This document shows, one piece after another, positions 1-12,732 of a stretch of DNA of 64,000 nt. This stretch comes from Unio delphinus (Eukaryota; Mollusca; Bivalvia; Unionida; Unionidae). The stretch spans positions 385,001 to 449,000 of the forward strand of contig JAQISU010000026.1 in the NCBI GenBank assembly GCA_029339505.1. Reading direction: 5' to 3'. The position numbers were made by a program, and so were the translations under genes. Position 1 is the stretch's first letter; every line of letters starts with the position of its first letter. The notes under the pieces were generated by a model. It was not told the origin of the DNA. It searched no databases and worked only from the letters and a program-made list of their open reading frames with translations.

Positions 1-468
1 ACAAAATTTGTAAACGTTTATTGGCAGTAAATGAAACTGTCTTTTACGCGTGTGGAGGTCGCTGTCATAATATATAATTTCTGTCCGAAGGACCATTTCT
101 GTATGTAACTATGTGTGAATGTATATACGTATGTGCTCCTTTCATCGATTCATTTGTTAAAATAATCGACAAAGCACTTTCGTGCATTTGTTTCCAAATG
201 CAAAATAAAGGAGAGGTTACAAAACTTCGGAAATACTATTTGTAAATATACAGACCCCGAAACTACCACTTTGCCTTGATTTTGAATTCCTTGTTTGAGA
301 TGATGTGTCGATGGCGGAATATTTCCCATCCAAGTCGTATTAAACTGTATTGTCCCAAAGACAATGATAGGCTTGTACTACTGGTGCGGAATCTAATTTT
401 AGTAGGATTGAATAACGCACATCTAAATGTAGCTAGAAGGTATGTAATATTACTAACAACGTTAATAA

Positions 469-469
<1 letters not shown>

Positions 470-526
<57 letters not shown>
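470..526. repeat. (AC)n microsatellite
   Basis: An uninterrupted AC dinucleotide run of about 57 bp. The overlapping ORFs on both strands owe their openness to it and are not genes. Confidence 0.97.
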
Positions 527-528
<2 letters not shown>

Positions 529-807
529 ATAACAGCACAAATGTAAAACCGTTTCCCAACGCCCAAGTCAAAGAAGCCGCCGCCAGGGTAAAACACCAAC
601 AACCTACACATACATAACAAACACTCAACACAAAATGTATGAAAAACTCCAGACCCCCACATGTCAGAATCACCACAGGCAACCCACAAAAAAAGATATG
701 ACAACACAAGTTGTGCAAAAATAACAGATGAGCGGGTTCCTGTGACCATCACACAGCGAACCAGCACGAGCCAATCTTCTCCAAGCCGTGGACAGACGAA
801 GAAAAAA

Positions 808-1115
808 AATGACATCACTGTCGGCAGAGCAACGCAAGGAGGCTCTAAATCAAAGATGCCAAGATTACTGCGAGCCTGGACGATCACAAGCCCTATAAAA
901 ATGATAGGCATCATAGTGACCCCAACTACAACAACAATAACAATAATAAAATAAAGACCTCCTGATCCTCCCCAAATGACGTCTCTGCCGGCAAAGCCAC
1001 GAAAAGATGTCATGATAACTGCGAGCAGGAATAATGACAAGACCTATAAAAATGATAACAATCATATTGACTCCAACTACAACAGCAATAACAATAAAAA
1101 TAATAAAGACAACAC
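808..1115. repeat. Two-copy tandem duplication, about 167-bp unit
   Basis: Two diverged copies start at 808 and 975. Both begin with aatgac followed by a tctgccggca-like segment, share actgcgagc and cctataaaaatgat, and end in CAA/AAT-rich simple sequence. Read on the minus strand, both copies encode a hydrophobic stretch (copies read FIIVIVVVVGV and IVIAVVVGV, each followed by IIFIGLVI). This may simply reflect the low-complexity T-rich strand. No function is assigned. Confidence 0.7.
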
Positions 1116-1180
1116 AGTCATATAAAATGTAACTGTGGTACACACTAGCGCAAAATTTGCGTCAGGTGCAAAACAGATGA

Positions 1181-2611
1181 CTAGCTGTAATTTTGCAATG
1201 AGTACAACGGGAAGGTTAGACCTTTTCGTTTCACACCAAGCCAGACCCAATCATTTTCATCATCATCTCGAAGGCTCGACCTAATGCAGTAGTAAGCGAC
1301 CGTCAAGCCGACCCTGCTGCGAATGGGGCTTCCGTTACCTAACATTCTCTCTCTGAAACCAATGGTTTGGCCAACATACTGAATGGCACACATCCCGCGC
1401 ATCAAAATATATAAAGTATTAACGGCTCCACATCACAGCCTCTGACGGATCGTGTAGTTAACTCATATTGTTGAACTTCTGAAAGATTTGGTCACTGGCA
1501 TTTATTTGCAAATTAACCACCGCTTGGCTTTGCAGAGGTAAGTATCTGAATTTCAGGTCTTGATTAAAATTACCCTGGCATGTACCACATAATCATTAAG
1601 AATACTTGGTCTGCGGTACGCAACCATAGTAACGTATTGAAATATACCCTGAAGACGTTCGAACGATTCCGTTAGGTGTCAATGCTTGCGTAACATCTTT
1701 TGCAGCTTTGGGGCATCGGGATGGAAAGTTAGCATGAAAGGGAGACGCATTTTGGTTTTCTTACTTTTATATTTCAAGAGGAGTATAGTTTTGTTGATAA
1801 GGGCTTCCCCATCAATGTAGCTCATTCTGTATTCTCTCCTTCTAAGATGCCCTTTAAAGTCTTCGAGTCTCTCTTTTCAAAGATGGCAGGATTAGGGCAT
1901 ATACATTTGGTTCGCACGCACATTCGGTAAGGGAGATTTTTTAATATTGGGCTGGCAGCATGGTCGGGAGTCGATACACTTGACTCGTGATAGTCAGTAG
2001 ATTTAGCGTATATTTCAGTTTCTATGTTCCTCTTTAGAATGGTGGATTGAGGATCTAAAATGACACTGGATCTGTTTGATGACTTTGACGTTAATGGCGA
2101 CTTAAAAACATGTTTTGAAATTAGCACCTGTTTTGATCTATTTCCATTCTGTATCGTGAATAAATACACATCAGCTTAGGATCTACAAGGTTCTTCGATG
2201 AGAAGCATCTGCTTTAGGCTTCCCATGAAAATATTGGCATACGAATGTGCCATTATAGTGCCCATTGCACTCCCATTCAGCTGTATGAAGTGTTCATTGC
2301 TGAATACAAAATTGTTAGATCACAGTTGTTAATAGTTTGACCAAATAGAACGTTCGAGGGGATGGATCAGGACGCATATTTAATGCTTCCTTGCAGGATG
2401 TGATGCCTCCCTAGTGTGAGATGTTGGTGTTTAAGTAACATATATCCATGGTTACATGGAGTGTTATATGCAAGATTGGGTTTCGGTGTTTAGTTGTAGT
2501 CTGTAATATTTTGGATATATGAAGGCAGTTTTTTCCACGAAGGTGAAAATCAACGAATTCAGATGGTTTGTTAGTGTGATGGCTGCTTTCGGAACTGACT
2601 GAGGTTATCAT
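1181..2611 (-). pseudogene. Penelope-like retroelement (RT plus GIY-YIG endonuclease), decayed
   Basis: Penelope-like elements encode a reverse transcriptase followed by a GIY-YIG endonuclease. Reading the minus strand from high to low coordinates, the order fits that family. Near 2590-2560 there is a SEFVDFHL segment, near 2420 a TNISH segment, and near 2400-2350 an EALNMRPDPSP segment. At about 2280-2222 comes an [24 protein letters not shown] RT motif, and at about 2010-1990 a YAKSTDYH segment like the family's KPTDTH block. At about 1390-1340 CAIQYVGQT is followed by RERM, typical of the endonuclease. These pieces lie in several frames with stops between them, so the copy is dead. Both ends are ill-defined and no terminal repeats were identified. 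The clade within Penelope-like elements is not assigned. Confidence 0.8.
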
Positions 2612-2933
2612 CTGAGTATGTTAGAGAGTAAATACACAATTTGGTTTGAAGTCAGCTAATATGATTTTACTTTAGTATTTATTTGTAAAGTAGGAATACA
2701 CATATTGTAGTCTATTTAATGCTTTCTTTGATTATTTTGTTTCTTTATGTTTTATAAAACCTGTTCATATGGGGTTAAAACATAGTATTTAATATCAACA
2801 TTTCCGAAGGCCGCTCTTCAATTCAATCTTTTTCTATTACTGTGTGGGTTGACTTGGTAGCAGACTAATCGACCGCTAGATAAACATAGGGATTGGCAAG
2901 TCTGGTAAAACTCCCTAACCCCACCACCAGCCA

Positions 2934-3041
<108 letters not shown>

Positions 3042-3223
3042 CAGACAAAAATATTCCTCAAATTTCAGCATTCTTGCATTATCGTGCGAGACAGATGTTT
3101 GTGTGTGTACTCAACGATGATGAATATCCATATTTACGTGTCTAATCAATGATAATGAATAACTATATGTAAGTATGTAATCAAGCTGTCTTTATATAAT
3201 TGCTAAAATCATTCTATGTAAGA

Positions 3224-3325
<102 letters not shown>

Positions 3326-4329
3326 CTATTTGACATCTCGTTCGAAGGCAAATCTGACATTCCGAATTTCGGGCAACAGAGTGGAACAGAACTGCATAAG
3401 ACAGAATAAATATAGTGTGTAGTGTGTTCATGGAAGTCACTGTAGGTCATTATTGTGAAACACATTTATATAGCAAATGCTAGCAATTTTAATCTTTAAA
3501 TGAGATAGTAGGCGTTAGTAAATGTATTGTTTGCACGCTGCAACTCTCAGCAATGCTGCGGCAGAGCAGGTTGCCATCTCGTACACAGATTTCAAGTTGG
3601 TAAAGCGTTCAATTTAGACGACAAATACAGCTGTATTGCTCTGCTCTATTATTTCAGAAGGGAAAAAAGTGAAAAGGTCACTGATCTTTTGTAAAAAAAA
3701 AAAAAGATAATACTTGTTTCCAGGAAAAGGAAAATTGATTCTTAGCGTGTTGAACAAAACGAACTGGCATATGATGTCATACACTGACATGATACAAAAC
3801 AAACACCTAATTTGGCAAAGGTCATATACTACGCAGATGATATCACAGCACTGTTTGTTAACAGCTGAACTTAAAGTTCTTGCACAACTATCATAAATAA
3901 ACGGAAAACAGCGGATCGTTTCAATCAAAATATTGAGTTCGTAATGAACTCTTATTTCCGCCACTAATTTATGAAAAAGCTATAATCGTCACGACAATAG
4001 CGTTACATCCAACAAATGCCCACCACTTTTAACCTATGGTTTGAAGTGAAAGCCGCTTTGCATGCATTGTGCATATCTACTTTTTCAGCTGTACTGGTCA
4101 TGGGCGAGAAGAGTTAATGTGAGAATCCGTTGTCCCTCGTCGACCTTCTGTTGTCGGTCATTCGTTGTCCGTTGTTCATCCGTCCTTTAGTTCAAGTTTG
4201 TTATCAATGCTACTTCTAAACTACTTGGAGAATGGCTATGAAACTGTACACACACATACACAGACACACACAGAGACATCAATCCCAAGAATTATTTTTT
4301 CCAAAATGAAAACTCTGCCGCTTGCATAT

Positions 4330-5310
4330 CCAATACGACCACCATAGCGGTCATCTTGAAAATCTTGTTATTGCTATTCATTTTGTATCGCTGGTTACGT
4401 TCACATGGGGCTTAGACAAATGACATCTTATCATGTCCAGTTGCATCTTCGCTAGCCAAGGTTCCGATGTGATAACACTATACCTTGGCGTATCGAGCAG
4501 ATATTTTTGTGCATCGGGTCTAAGAATTTCATTGGACACGGCGGCAAGCCACGCGATCAGATCAAAATTAAGTTGTTTAAATTTAAACACTGTTCCTACA
4601 TGATCGACTCAAGGAGAGTACACAACTTGAATTGACTGATAAATAAGCAATTTTCCAGTGCCGGTCCGTGTTTCAACAAACACCTTTCATTCAATTACAC
4701 ATGCAATAACTTCCTTCTGGTACATAGTCATACTTTCGATGTTAAACTTCCAAAGTATCCTTCTTAGTTCAGTTATCCCTACCATCTTCGCCTATGTGCA
4801 ATGCACCACGCTGTTGGTTAATTGGTATAGCATACTAAGAGAGGCAACTCCTGAAATCCAATAGATGTCGCTAGGACAAAGCACGAAGATATCTGTTCGA
4901 TCCGCCACGGTGTAGATACGGTTATCCGATCGGAACCTTGGCTAGCGAATATGGTCCATTAGTAATAATTTGAAAAGGTGTCGATTTGACATTCAGTATG
5001 ATAGCCATGACAGTCGTCATGAAAATGTTGTTATCGCTACACTCATAAAAGTAAAGTTACATAGACATGGGGCTTTCACCTGAAGGGATTTATTACGATA
5101 TATTAGTGGTCCTAAGTGAAAATGGTGCCGAATTTGCATCATATGTACCTGCCACTACGGCGAGTTCCAAAACTGTCTTATCACAACTACTGAATGGAGT
5201 ATAATATCGACAAGGGGTTTTCGTCTAAAGACTTAGTTTACTGTCTAGTTATGGTCCACATTTAAAATGGTCTGGATCTTACCACGGTGGCCATCTTGAC
5301 AATCTTGCTT
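4330..5310. repeat. Degenerate tandem array, first copy (gccatcttg family)
   Basis: A loosely repeated module recurs near 4340, 5005 and 5285. It contains gcggtcatcttgaaaatctt or a variant, then ttattgctac, then a catggggctt-like segment, then a cctaagtgaaaatggtgcc-like segment. Spacing is irregular. The same module makes up 26390-27610. The array is old and not coding; boundaries are approximate. Confidence 0.6.
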
Positions 5311-5366
5311 TCACTCAAGGACACGCATTAGTTAATAAAAAAGAACCGATCTTATTTATCTTGCAG

Positions 5367-5454
5367 TATGTATGTATGTATGTATGTATGTATGTATGTA
5401 TGTATGTATGTATGTATGTATGTATGTATGTATGTATGTATGTATGTATGTATG

Positions 5455-5505
<51 letters not shown>

Positions 5506-5519
5506 GGGGGTGTGTTTGC

Positions 5520-5571
<52 letters not shown>
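5367..5571. repeat. Compound (TATG)n(TATC)n...(TG)n microsatellite
   Basis: TATG repeats at about 5367-5454 switch to TATC at about 5455-5504, followed after a short GC-richer spacer by TG at 5522-5571. The three overlapping MYVCMYVC-type ORFs are translations of the repeat. Confidence 0.97.
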
Positions 5572-8530
5572 ATGGACAGGTTTTATGGCAGTTTCGTACC
5601 TAAGTACCTAACCAAACCCTTGCTCACATGAAACGGAATATGAATCTACTATTTGCAAGATGCATGCCCACTACATTAGAAAATGGTTCATTAGATTGCT
5701 TAGACTTTCCGAGTTTTGGACTCTTATATTCCTAGAAAAGGAAACAATTACTTCAATTGTTACGATTAAACCAACTGTTCATTCTCATGTCTAAGTGAAT
5801 ACATTTATTGATTTGAAGTGCAAATATTTGTTCTATAAGATTGCATTTAATTCATTATCTAAACTTGGACTGATATGTCGCAATGAAGATAATAATTTCT
5901 TATTGTGAATATGATCTGACATGTTGAAAAAACATTAATTGAAGCTGCCTTCTAATGAGAAGATTACATTATATTCCATGCCAAAGCTGTAGATCAATAG
6001 CTTTCTTGTCATTAAGTAAACCTGTTTTTCCGAGATAAACAGTAATCAATATTATGTTGCTATTTTCTGCACAATTAGAATATGAGCTTGTGTTCAAATA
6101 AATTTAAATGGGTTGATTAAATTAGCATCTCTTGACTGTAAAACAGGTGTAATATGTCAACATGTTAACATATCTCGGCCTGGCAATTTATAAACATGGT
6201 CCTAATTTTAAATATAGTGACAACTGTCGAAAAGTGACAGTCAAGTGAAATGAGTACTATGTTTATATAGACGTGTTTATATTTAGAAGCGTCTCTGTTA
6301 TTTGGGCTCTCCTTGTTTATTTCAAGGTTCTGATTTATATGGAGAGCTCTCTGACGAGGATTTCAGTACAAAACACATAAAGCTTTAGTCCGATAAATCA
6401 ATCCCCAAAGAAGGGATGTGATAAACAATTTATTGCATGCACTCTTGCTCTTGCTGCATCACATGCATGTAAATACCGATCATTTCTAGACAATATGCTG
6501 GCATTTCTTGCGCCTCTTTAGTTACAAGCTGTTTATGGTATCTTTCGGCGATCTGTACACTATGTTTCTTGATCGACCCGGTGTCTGACAACTTGTATCC
6601 ACCCGTAATAGCACAACCTTGTCTCCAGTCTCCCGTTTCGTTTTATTGGACTCCATTGACCATTAAACCAGTGTTCGATCAATTTTGAGGAACCATTCTG
6701 AAGGAACATAGCTCATTCGAAACGATTTGGTCTTGTGACGAACGTTAATGGATTGGTCATATGAATATCACGTGTAAAACTCCTGTGTGAAACTACAAGG
6801 ATCAAATGTCAGTATTCGGAACAATTTCGGTACAAAGTCAAATTAATCCGTCGATTTTATAATTTGTCGCGTTGTTGAACGGAGCTAGTAGTCGTATGAC
6901 GATCCATTTATCGCTTGATGCAATAACAGAGCAATAATTTTGTTTCAGTATTCTCTCTTACTCTCAACCGTGCGCTATTTATTCCATTAAAACCTTTACC
7001 ACCCATAAGGATCATTTTATGCCACGCCACGGAGAGATATTAAATTAGATTTATTGATACTAAAATAATAATGTTGCTCTAGTATTGCAAACAAACCAGC
7101 TCCTAACTAAATGAAAATATGCAGTCAGAAAGTCAATGGCAGAATGAGAAATTATTTCAATATAGAATCTAGTTTAATTTCATTCCGAAGCCTCTGATGG
7201 GATGAAGCGTGCCCACTGTTGCAGATATGATGAATTCAAGAGTAACTCTTCAATATCAAAACCTTTTAAGCAATGTCGATTTTTATATACTTGGTGCCTA
7301 TTGCATGCATACAAAACCTTTTATATTATTCAGACCGTAAAATATGTTTACCTAATGAGTCCGAAAAAACAGGTAAAAACGACTTGACTATCGCGTCCCC
7401 TCACATTGCTATAACCTTATTAATAAGTTCAGATCTTGTGCGAAATATAGAATGCTCATTTAATATTGCTATATAATTTCCTCTACGTCCGGTTACGTAC
7501 ATGTAAGTTGTCTATATTGTCTTGTCTCAGCATCCATTTCAAAGTTATATATGTGCCTCTTTATTGATTTTAATTGTATAGAACGTAATTGGGTGTTTCC
7601 GACGGGTAACACTGTCTCACAATGGATATTATAGCGTCCACTTCGTAAGAAATCAATAATGACGCTATAGTGTCTTTTTATGTGCCGGTATAGTGCGTTC
7701 TATAGAAAAATTTCATATCATTGTATAAGCTTGGACGTAACGGGATATAACCCATGACGTGGTGCAAGTGTACTGAGCCGCCATCCTCGACATCCTTCTC
7801 CAACTACTTCCCAGGTAACACAAGAGACAACGACTTCATTACCATAATCCAAACACGATGAAAACCTCGCTCTTAAATCTCGTCGCCGTTATGATATACT
7901 AATATAGCAGACATGAGTGGGAGCCTATTTACAAAATGGCCTGCGTCTCAAATAGACCCCCAGCATGGTATGGCCATATCATAACAAGAGTTTTTAAGTT
8001 ACACCTGGTGGAGCGAGACGCAATTCTCTCTACCTTCACCTTTCTTAAAGACCATCATAAGCCAAGCTACCTTCGCAACCTTAATCATCTAATCTACTCT
8101 CAAATAACCAGGTTGACGGATTTCGGACTTCCACCCTCAGAGTCTGGATAGATTTTCAAGGCAGTCAACAAAGGCTGCAGTCATAACCACAGGGCCACAG
8201 ACCACCGGGAAGCAGTCGTACTGAATTTACAACCGTTGAAAACCAATTCTTCTGAACAAAAGTGGACAAGAGGCAATTGGGACGATCGGTTTAGTCACCG
8301 TTTCTCTTCAAGAGACCAACCTTATTGCAAATGACACCACTTTAACGCTTCTCACCCCCTTATCACAGATCCCGGTAGGGGAAAGTTTCCAGTTTTCCTC
8401 TGCCGAATGGGAGAGATCTGACATGACGACATATGAACAAGGACATCCCTTTTCCAAGATTTTGGTTATCGAGGTCTGTAACTAAACTTTACAGTAAACA
8501 AGTAAACAGAGTATATGTTTTGCAGAAACT
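5572..8530. other. No recognisable gene
   Basis: Unique-looking AT-rich DNA. The segment 7740-8450 is less AT-rich and includes a 71-codon ORF at 7936-8151 with no motif I recognise. It might be the remnant of a mobile element, but nothing supports a function. Confidence 0.5.
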
Positions 8531-8842
8531 AGAACTGAATATATGCAATAGTCGATTTTATTTTCCTTGCAAAACACAATCAACCCAGACTGGTCCGAGA
8601 CTGGTGAGATAATGTTGCAGTTTTGGCATTTCACCATGTAACCATCATAGCTCGATCCCGTCGGGCACCTATTGAATGGAAACTGAAGAATGAAGTGACC
8701 AGTCCGTTGATATGCATTGTCATTGTAATAGGAAATACGTCTCTAGCCGCATTAAGCAAACCCAGCAGGTGAATTAATTCTCTACTGGGTTGATTGTGTT
8801 TTGCAAGGAAAATAAAATCGACTATTGCATATATTCAGTCCT
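8531..8842. mobile_element. MITE-like element with 54-bp perfect terminal inverted repeats
   Basis: The segment 8535-8588 is the exact reverse complement of 8785-8838 over 54 bp, beginning ctgaatatatgcaatagtcg. With one mismatch the arms extend a few bases further outward. The element is about 304-312 bp with no coding capacity, which is the build of a non-autonomous DNA transposon. No clear target-site duplication is seen, because the right end abuts another dispersed repeat that starts at 8842. The superfamily is not assigned. Confidence 0.8.
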
Positions 8843-9249
8843 GATTATCCGAGTATTCTTCTCCAGCATTTATCTCAGAGAGCTTTGATCTACAAAGGCC
8901 CAACTCGATGTAGTGGAATATATAGCTATGGGCAAAAGGTTACAATCCCTGGTCGTTGACAGGTTGATAAGGTCGCGACTTCACAACTTCTGCTGGATTT
9001 GCAGGAGGGAATTTTTTTCCATTTCGAAGCCGCTTCCCGACATATGGAGTACATTTTCCGGTCAGGTTATCTAGAAACTGTCTTACATAAATTAGGGAAC
9101 CGGTTCTGGTCTTTTTGGGGTGAGGGGATGTATCCCCCTCCACCTGTTACCTATTCTCCTAACGTATTATGATCGAGCAATGTATTTGCAGAAGGAACTA
9201 ATTGTTCCTGATAAAATGATTCTTTGATAATGCCTAACTGATCGTAATA
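8842..9249. repeat. Dispersed repeat family A, copy 1
   Basis: Homologous along its length to 24414-24803. Both copies start at gattatccgag, contain gataaggtcgcgacttcaca and the segment ggggtgaggggatgtatccc, and end at cctaactgat-gtaata. A 67-codon minus-strand ORF at 8940-9143 is not preserved in the other copy, so the family looks non-coding or decayed. It is probably a transposable-element fragment of unknown type. Confidence 0.8.
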
Positions 9250-12200
9250 CGCATACACCATCCATATAGAGAGCGTACTTTTCCGCTCCAGTAGTAACTA
9301 AGGATGTGGTAACAATCCCGGTGACAAGGTGAGATCACTATCTAATTGCCACCTAGGCGGGAAGATAAACTTTGCATTCTCGCTAAAATGTTCTAATCGG
9401 GGATGGTTGGATTTGCGAGGTAGTTATAGTTTTCATGAGGTATTTTGGTTGGGTAAGTATTATCGAAGAAACAAATTTTAGTTTTAAAAAGTTTGTTTTC
9501 CACTGCAAACAACTTAGATGACCAGAGTTCAGCCTAGTCAAGTATGTCGCCTACTAGCTATACAAATGCGCTAGGTTTGAAATTTATATTGAGTGCCAGG
9601 CCAATTTTATGCACAAATTTAATGCCGCATCTACGTGCATAATATACAAATTCATGGGTAAAAATAGTAAGTGGATAACTATAAGACAAAACATGGCATT
9701 ATTTACTTGGCATCTTACGTAAACAGTAGTTTATAGTAAAATCAGTTTGTGCACCCCAACACCGAATTGATCCATGTATTTTTCATGCCAAGTGATGCAC
9801 ACAGTGCAAACGCAAGCCCTTTCCCGAGTTGATAATTATAAAATAACAACAACAACACAAAAATAAATATAAAAAAAACAACAACCCCCCCCCCCCCCAC
9901 AACATTGTCTACTAAACAGCCTGGTGCCACAATAAAATATACGATATACTTGCCTTGAACCCATATGTCTACTACATTTGTTGGCTAGCTCTTCCTTTCC
10001 GACCATTTGGTATTTCACCGTCTGCAATCTGCGAAGTAACTATGGGAGGTGTACATACCATATCAATTTCAGTATCAACAGAAGTCCGAATCACCTATTC
10101 ACAAATACACATATATTCAAATCTTAAATTATGAGAAAACAGTAGCTGGAAAAGTCACATTGATTGACAGGTGCCAGTTAACAAAACAGTTCCACGACAC
10201 TCCTGGATTATCAGGAAGGATCGTTAGCTAAGCTAAGGTTGGTAGTTTAAGTGATTGCGCGCTGGTGGTGGGTGGATGGGTGGAGGGAGCAATTGACCCA
10301 GACACCAGGCGTCCCAGTCTGAAACGTTTTCTCCCACATGAAATGTTCATGGTATTTCACCTTCACATTGGTGTAACGGGGATAATTCTTCATAAAACAT
10401 CTATTTGGGGGTGGGGGTAACTGATATAATTATTATCCTTTTTAACGAGGTAAGGCACAAAAAAACTCGAGAACATTGCTCCATGCGTCTATAACCCTCG
10501 TGCAGCCACTGAAGATTACCTTTTGATTTTAAAATACCTTATGGACGAATGGTGAACAATGGTAAATATCGATTTGAGTGTCTGATTATTTTGTTGGCCT
10601 AAGTTGTCGACTTAGAAATGGCAGTTACTGTTTAATATTGCACTTTTAACCCAAGCAGTGCGATGAAGCTGTAATTTTAAAGTAACACTTCCTAAATTGA
10701 CTCTGTACTTATTTCAGTGCTGACTGGTTTGACTGACTGCACATGTTTAACCTTTGCTTGAAGCTTCAGCTTCTTAGCAATGGTCTAAGGAAAAAGTCAG
10801 GCCTTTTATATTTCAAATGGATCAAAAGTAGTCAAGCACCAAATCCAATATCGTATCACAACGATTTTAACATGTACAAGTAAAACAATATCTGCCTTAT
10901 TTATTTGTGATTATTCTGAAGAATTCCCTCTGTATTTTGAAGCCAACATGTTTGGATGCTGACCAAACACAATTTGTAACCTGTTTTGTAAATTTACCGT
11001 CACAGCTGACAAAATCTTTACATATGCATCTAGTTCTGTTTATTTTCATTGGAGAAACATAAACGCTTTAAAAGCACACATTATTTCGAATCGCATCTTC
11101 TAGTCAGCAATTACATTTTGTTCTCATTCTTTCTGTCATGCACTAGTAATATTTATATCAATTCTTTTGGATTTTGTTTGGAGATTTCTTCCTCTTTACA
11201 TGTCGTCACACGCTCCATCGCGGGCCTAAATCGGAATCAACTAATTTTGATCTTTCTGGTGATAGCGTTTCACCAATTTGTCGTTATTATTCTGTTTTTT
11301 GTTGTCCACCGTGGGAATACAGTTTGGATATCTCTGTAAAATATATTAAAATATCCCTGTATTTTTCCCCTGTTACTTTAATGTTGATCAAATTTTATTG
11401 GCATTGTGCTGGACTGGTGATACCACCTCGTTATGATGTTTCTAAATTACATTACAGTTCTGTTTACTGAGACAAGTCCTGACTGATCTACTTAAGAACG
11501 TTTTATTGAAAGAGAAATTGTTCATGCAGCCATTATTCATACAGGAAACCTTGTTAAGGTGAGGATTATGTGATTAAGGTATAGTTAACATAATGCATTA
11601 ACTAATTTGATCAGTTGATTACGTTTTATTTCTTGAAAGTGTCTGTTTGTTTTTTTTTTGTTTTTGTTTTTGTTTTTTTTTTGTTCTTTTTTTAACTCTC
11701 TCACTACGCTAATGCAGTAAACTTGAGGACATTTTATTTGGAATCTTTGTTTACATCGGAAATAAAAAATATTCTGATCACCGATTCTTCAAAATAAATT
11801 TCTGTCTATCCATCTGCCTATGTATCTACATGCGCAGTTTTGAAAACATAACTACCTATGTAAATGTTGGACTTTCCAGAAAACAGAATATGCTTTTGTA
11901 ATAAGATGGATGATTACATGGTGGGAAAACGATTTAGAACAGCGTATGTTTGGCACAAGACTCCGGAAAACGCATATGGCCATTTGTGCCATTAAAGAGT
12001 TGTGCGTTGGAATGTATAATTAGCTGATTTCCTTTTATATCGACATTGCAATTTTCTTCTATCCAAATGCACGGTGATTCCATTGATATTAAATTACTCT
12101 TGCTATTTTAACCCAAATTCCCAAGAAATTAGAAACCGTTCATGTGACAAGTAGAATTTTACCTTGTCACTGTCCAGCTATGTACTACAACTGTTTCGAA

Positions 12201-12606
12201 AATATGTATACCTTGCTCTAGTAGATATTTAACATGTCGCTGTCCACCTTTGTAAGACAAGATAACCAGCTTGTGTTGCTATGCTGTTGCACATTAAACA
12301 AAACTTCAAAAGATTCGATGTGAAGCATAAACTAATTGGTGATTCGGATCATTACATTGAGGAAACCTAATAGATTATTCCATTCTCCCACATTTCATTT
12401 AATATTTTCCAAAGATCTCATAACATGACTTTGTGCAGTTAAAATAACATTTTGAAATTAACACTAATTATGTGAGTCACTTTTACGCGTCATGAGATTG
12501 TTCCCTGCTTCCGAGCTCTGTACCGACAATACAACTTACAATACACCAATTTGTGGGTGGTATTACAGAAAGGTAGAAGGATGTAGCTCTACAATATTGT
12601 CAAATA

Positions 12607-12608
<2 letters not shown>
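9250..12608. other. No recognisable gene
   Basis: AT-rich DNA with a C run near 9886-9899 and a T-rich run near 11649-11692. Short ORFs at 11049-11470 contain a PPWEYSLDI stretch, faintly like LINE proteins but too weak to call. Confidence 0.5.
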
Positions 12609-12640
<32 letters not shown>

Positions 12641-12732
12641 TTTGGATTTTTAACGTAGCTTTAACAATTTTCAGTCATATCGCTACTATGTCTACAGTGT
12701 GACAGTTTATAGTGATGTCTAACATGATGCCT
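12609..12732 (-). mobile_element. SINE 3' tail fragment ending in (AC)n
   Basis: The sequence 12639-12732 matches 60285-60380, the 3' part of the tRNA-derived SINE at 60.3-60.6 kb, over about 90 bp (shared gatttggatttttaacgtag, tttaacaatttt, agtcatatcgctac). On the minus strand the SINE body runs into an AC repeat (GT at 12609-12639 on the plus strand). The 5' tRNA head is absent, as expected for a 5'-truncated retroposed copy. Confidence 0.75.

Noticed and set aside
7936..8151. 71-codon ORF in a less AT-rich stretch
   Set aside because: No recognisable motif, no splice context matching the channel, and no second copy in the window.
11049..11470. Overlapping ORFs with a PPWEYSLDI stretch resembling LINE protein sequence
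   Set aside because: A single short resemblance without RT or RNase H motifs in order is not enough for a call.
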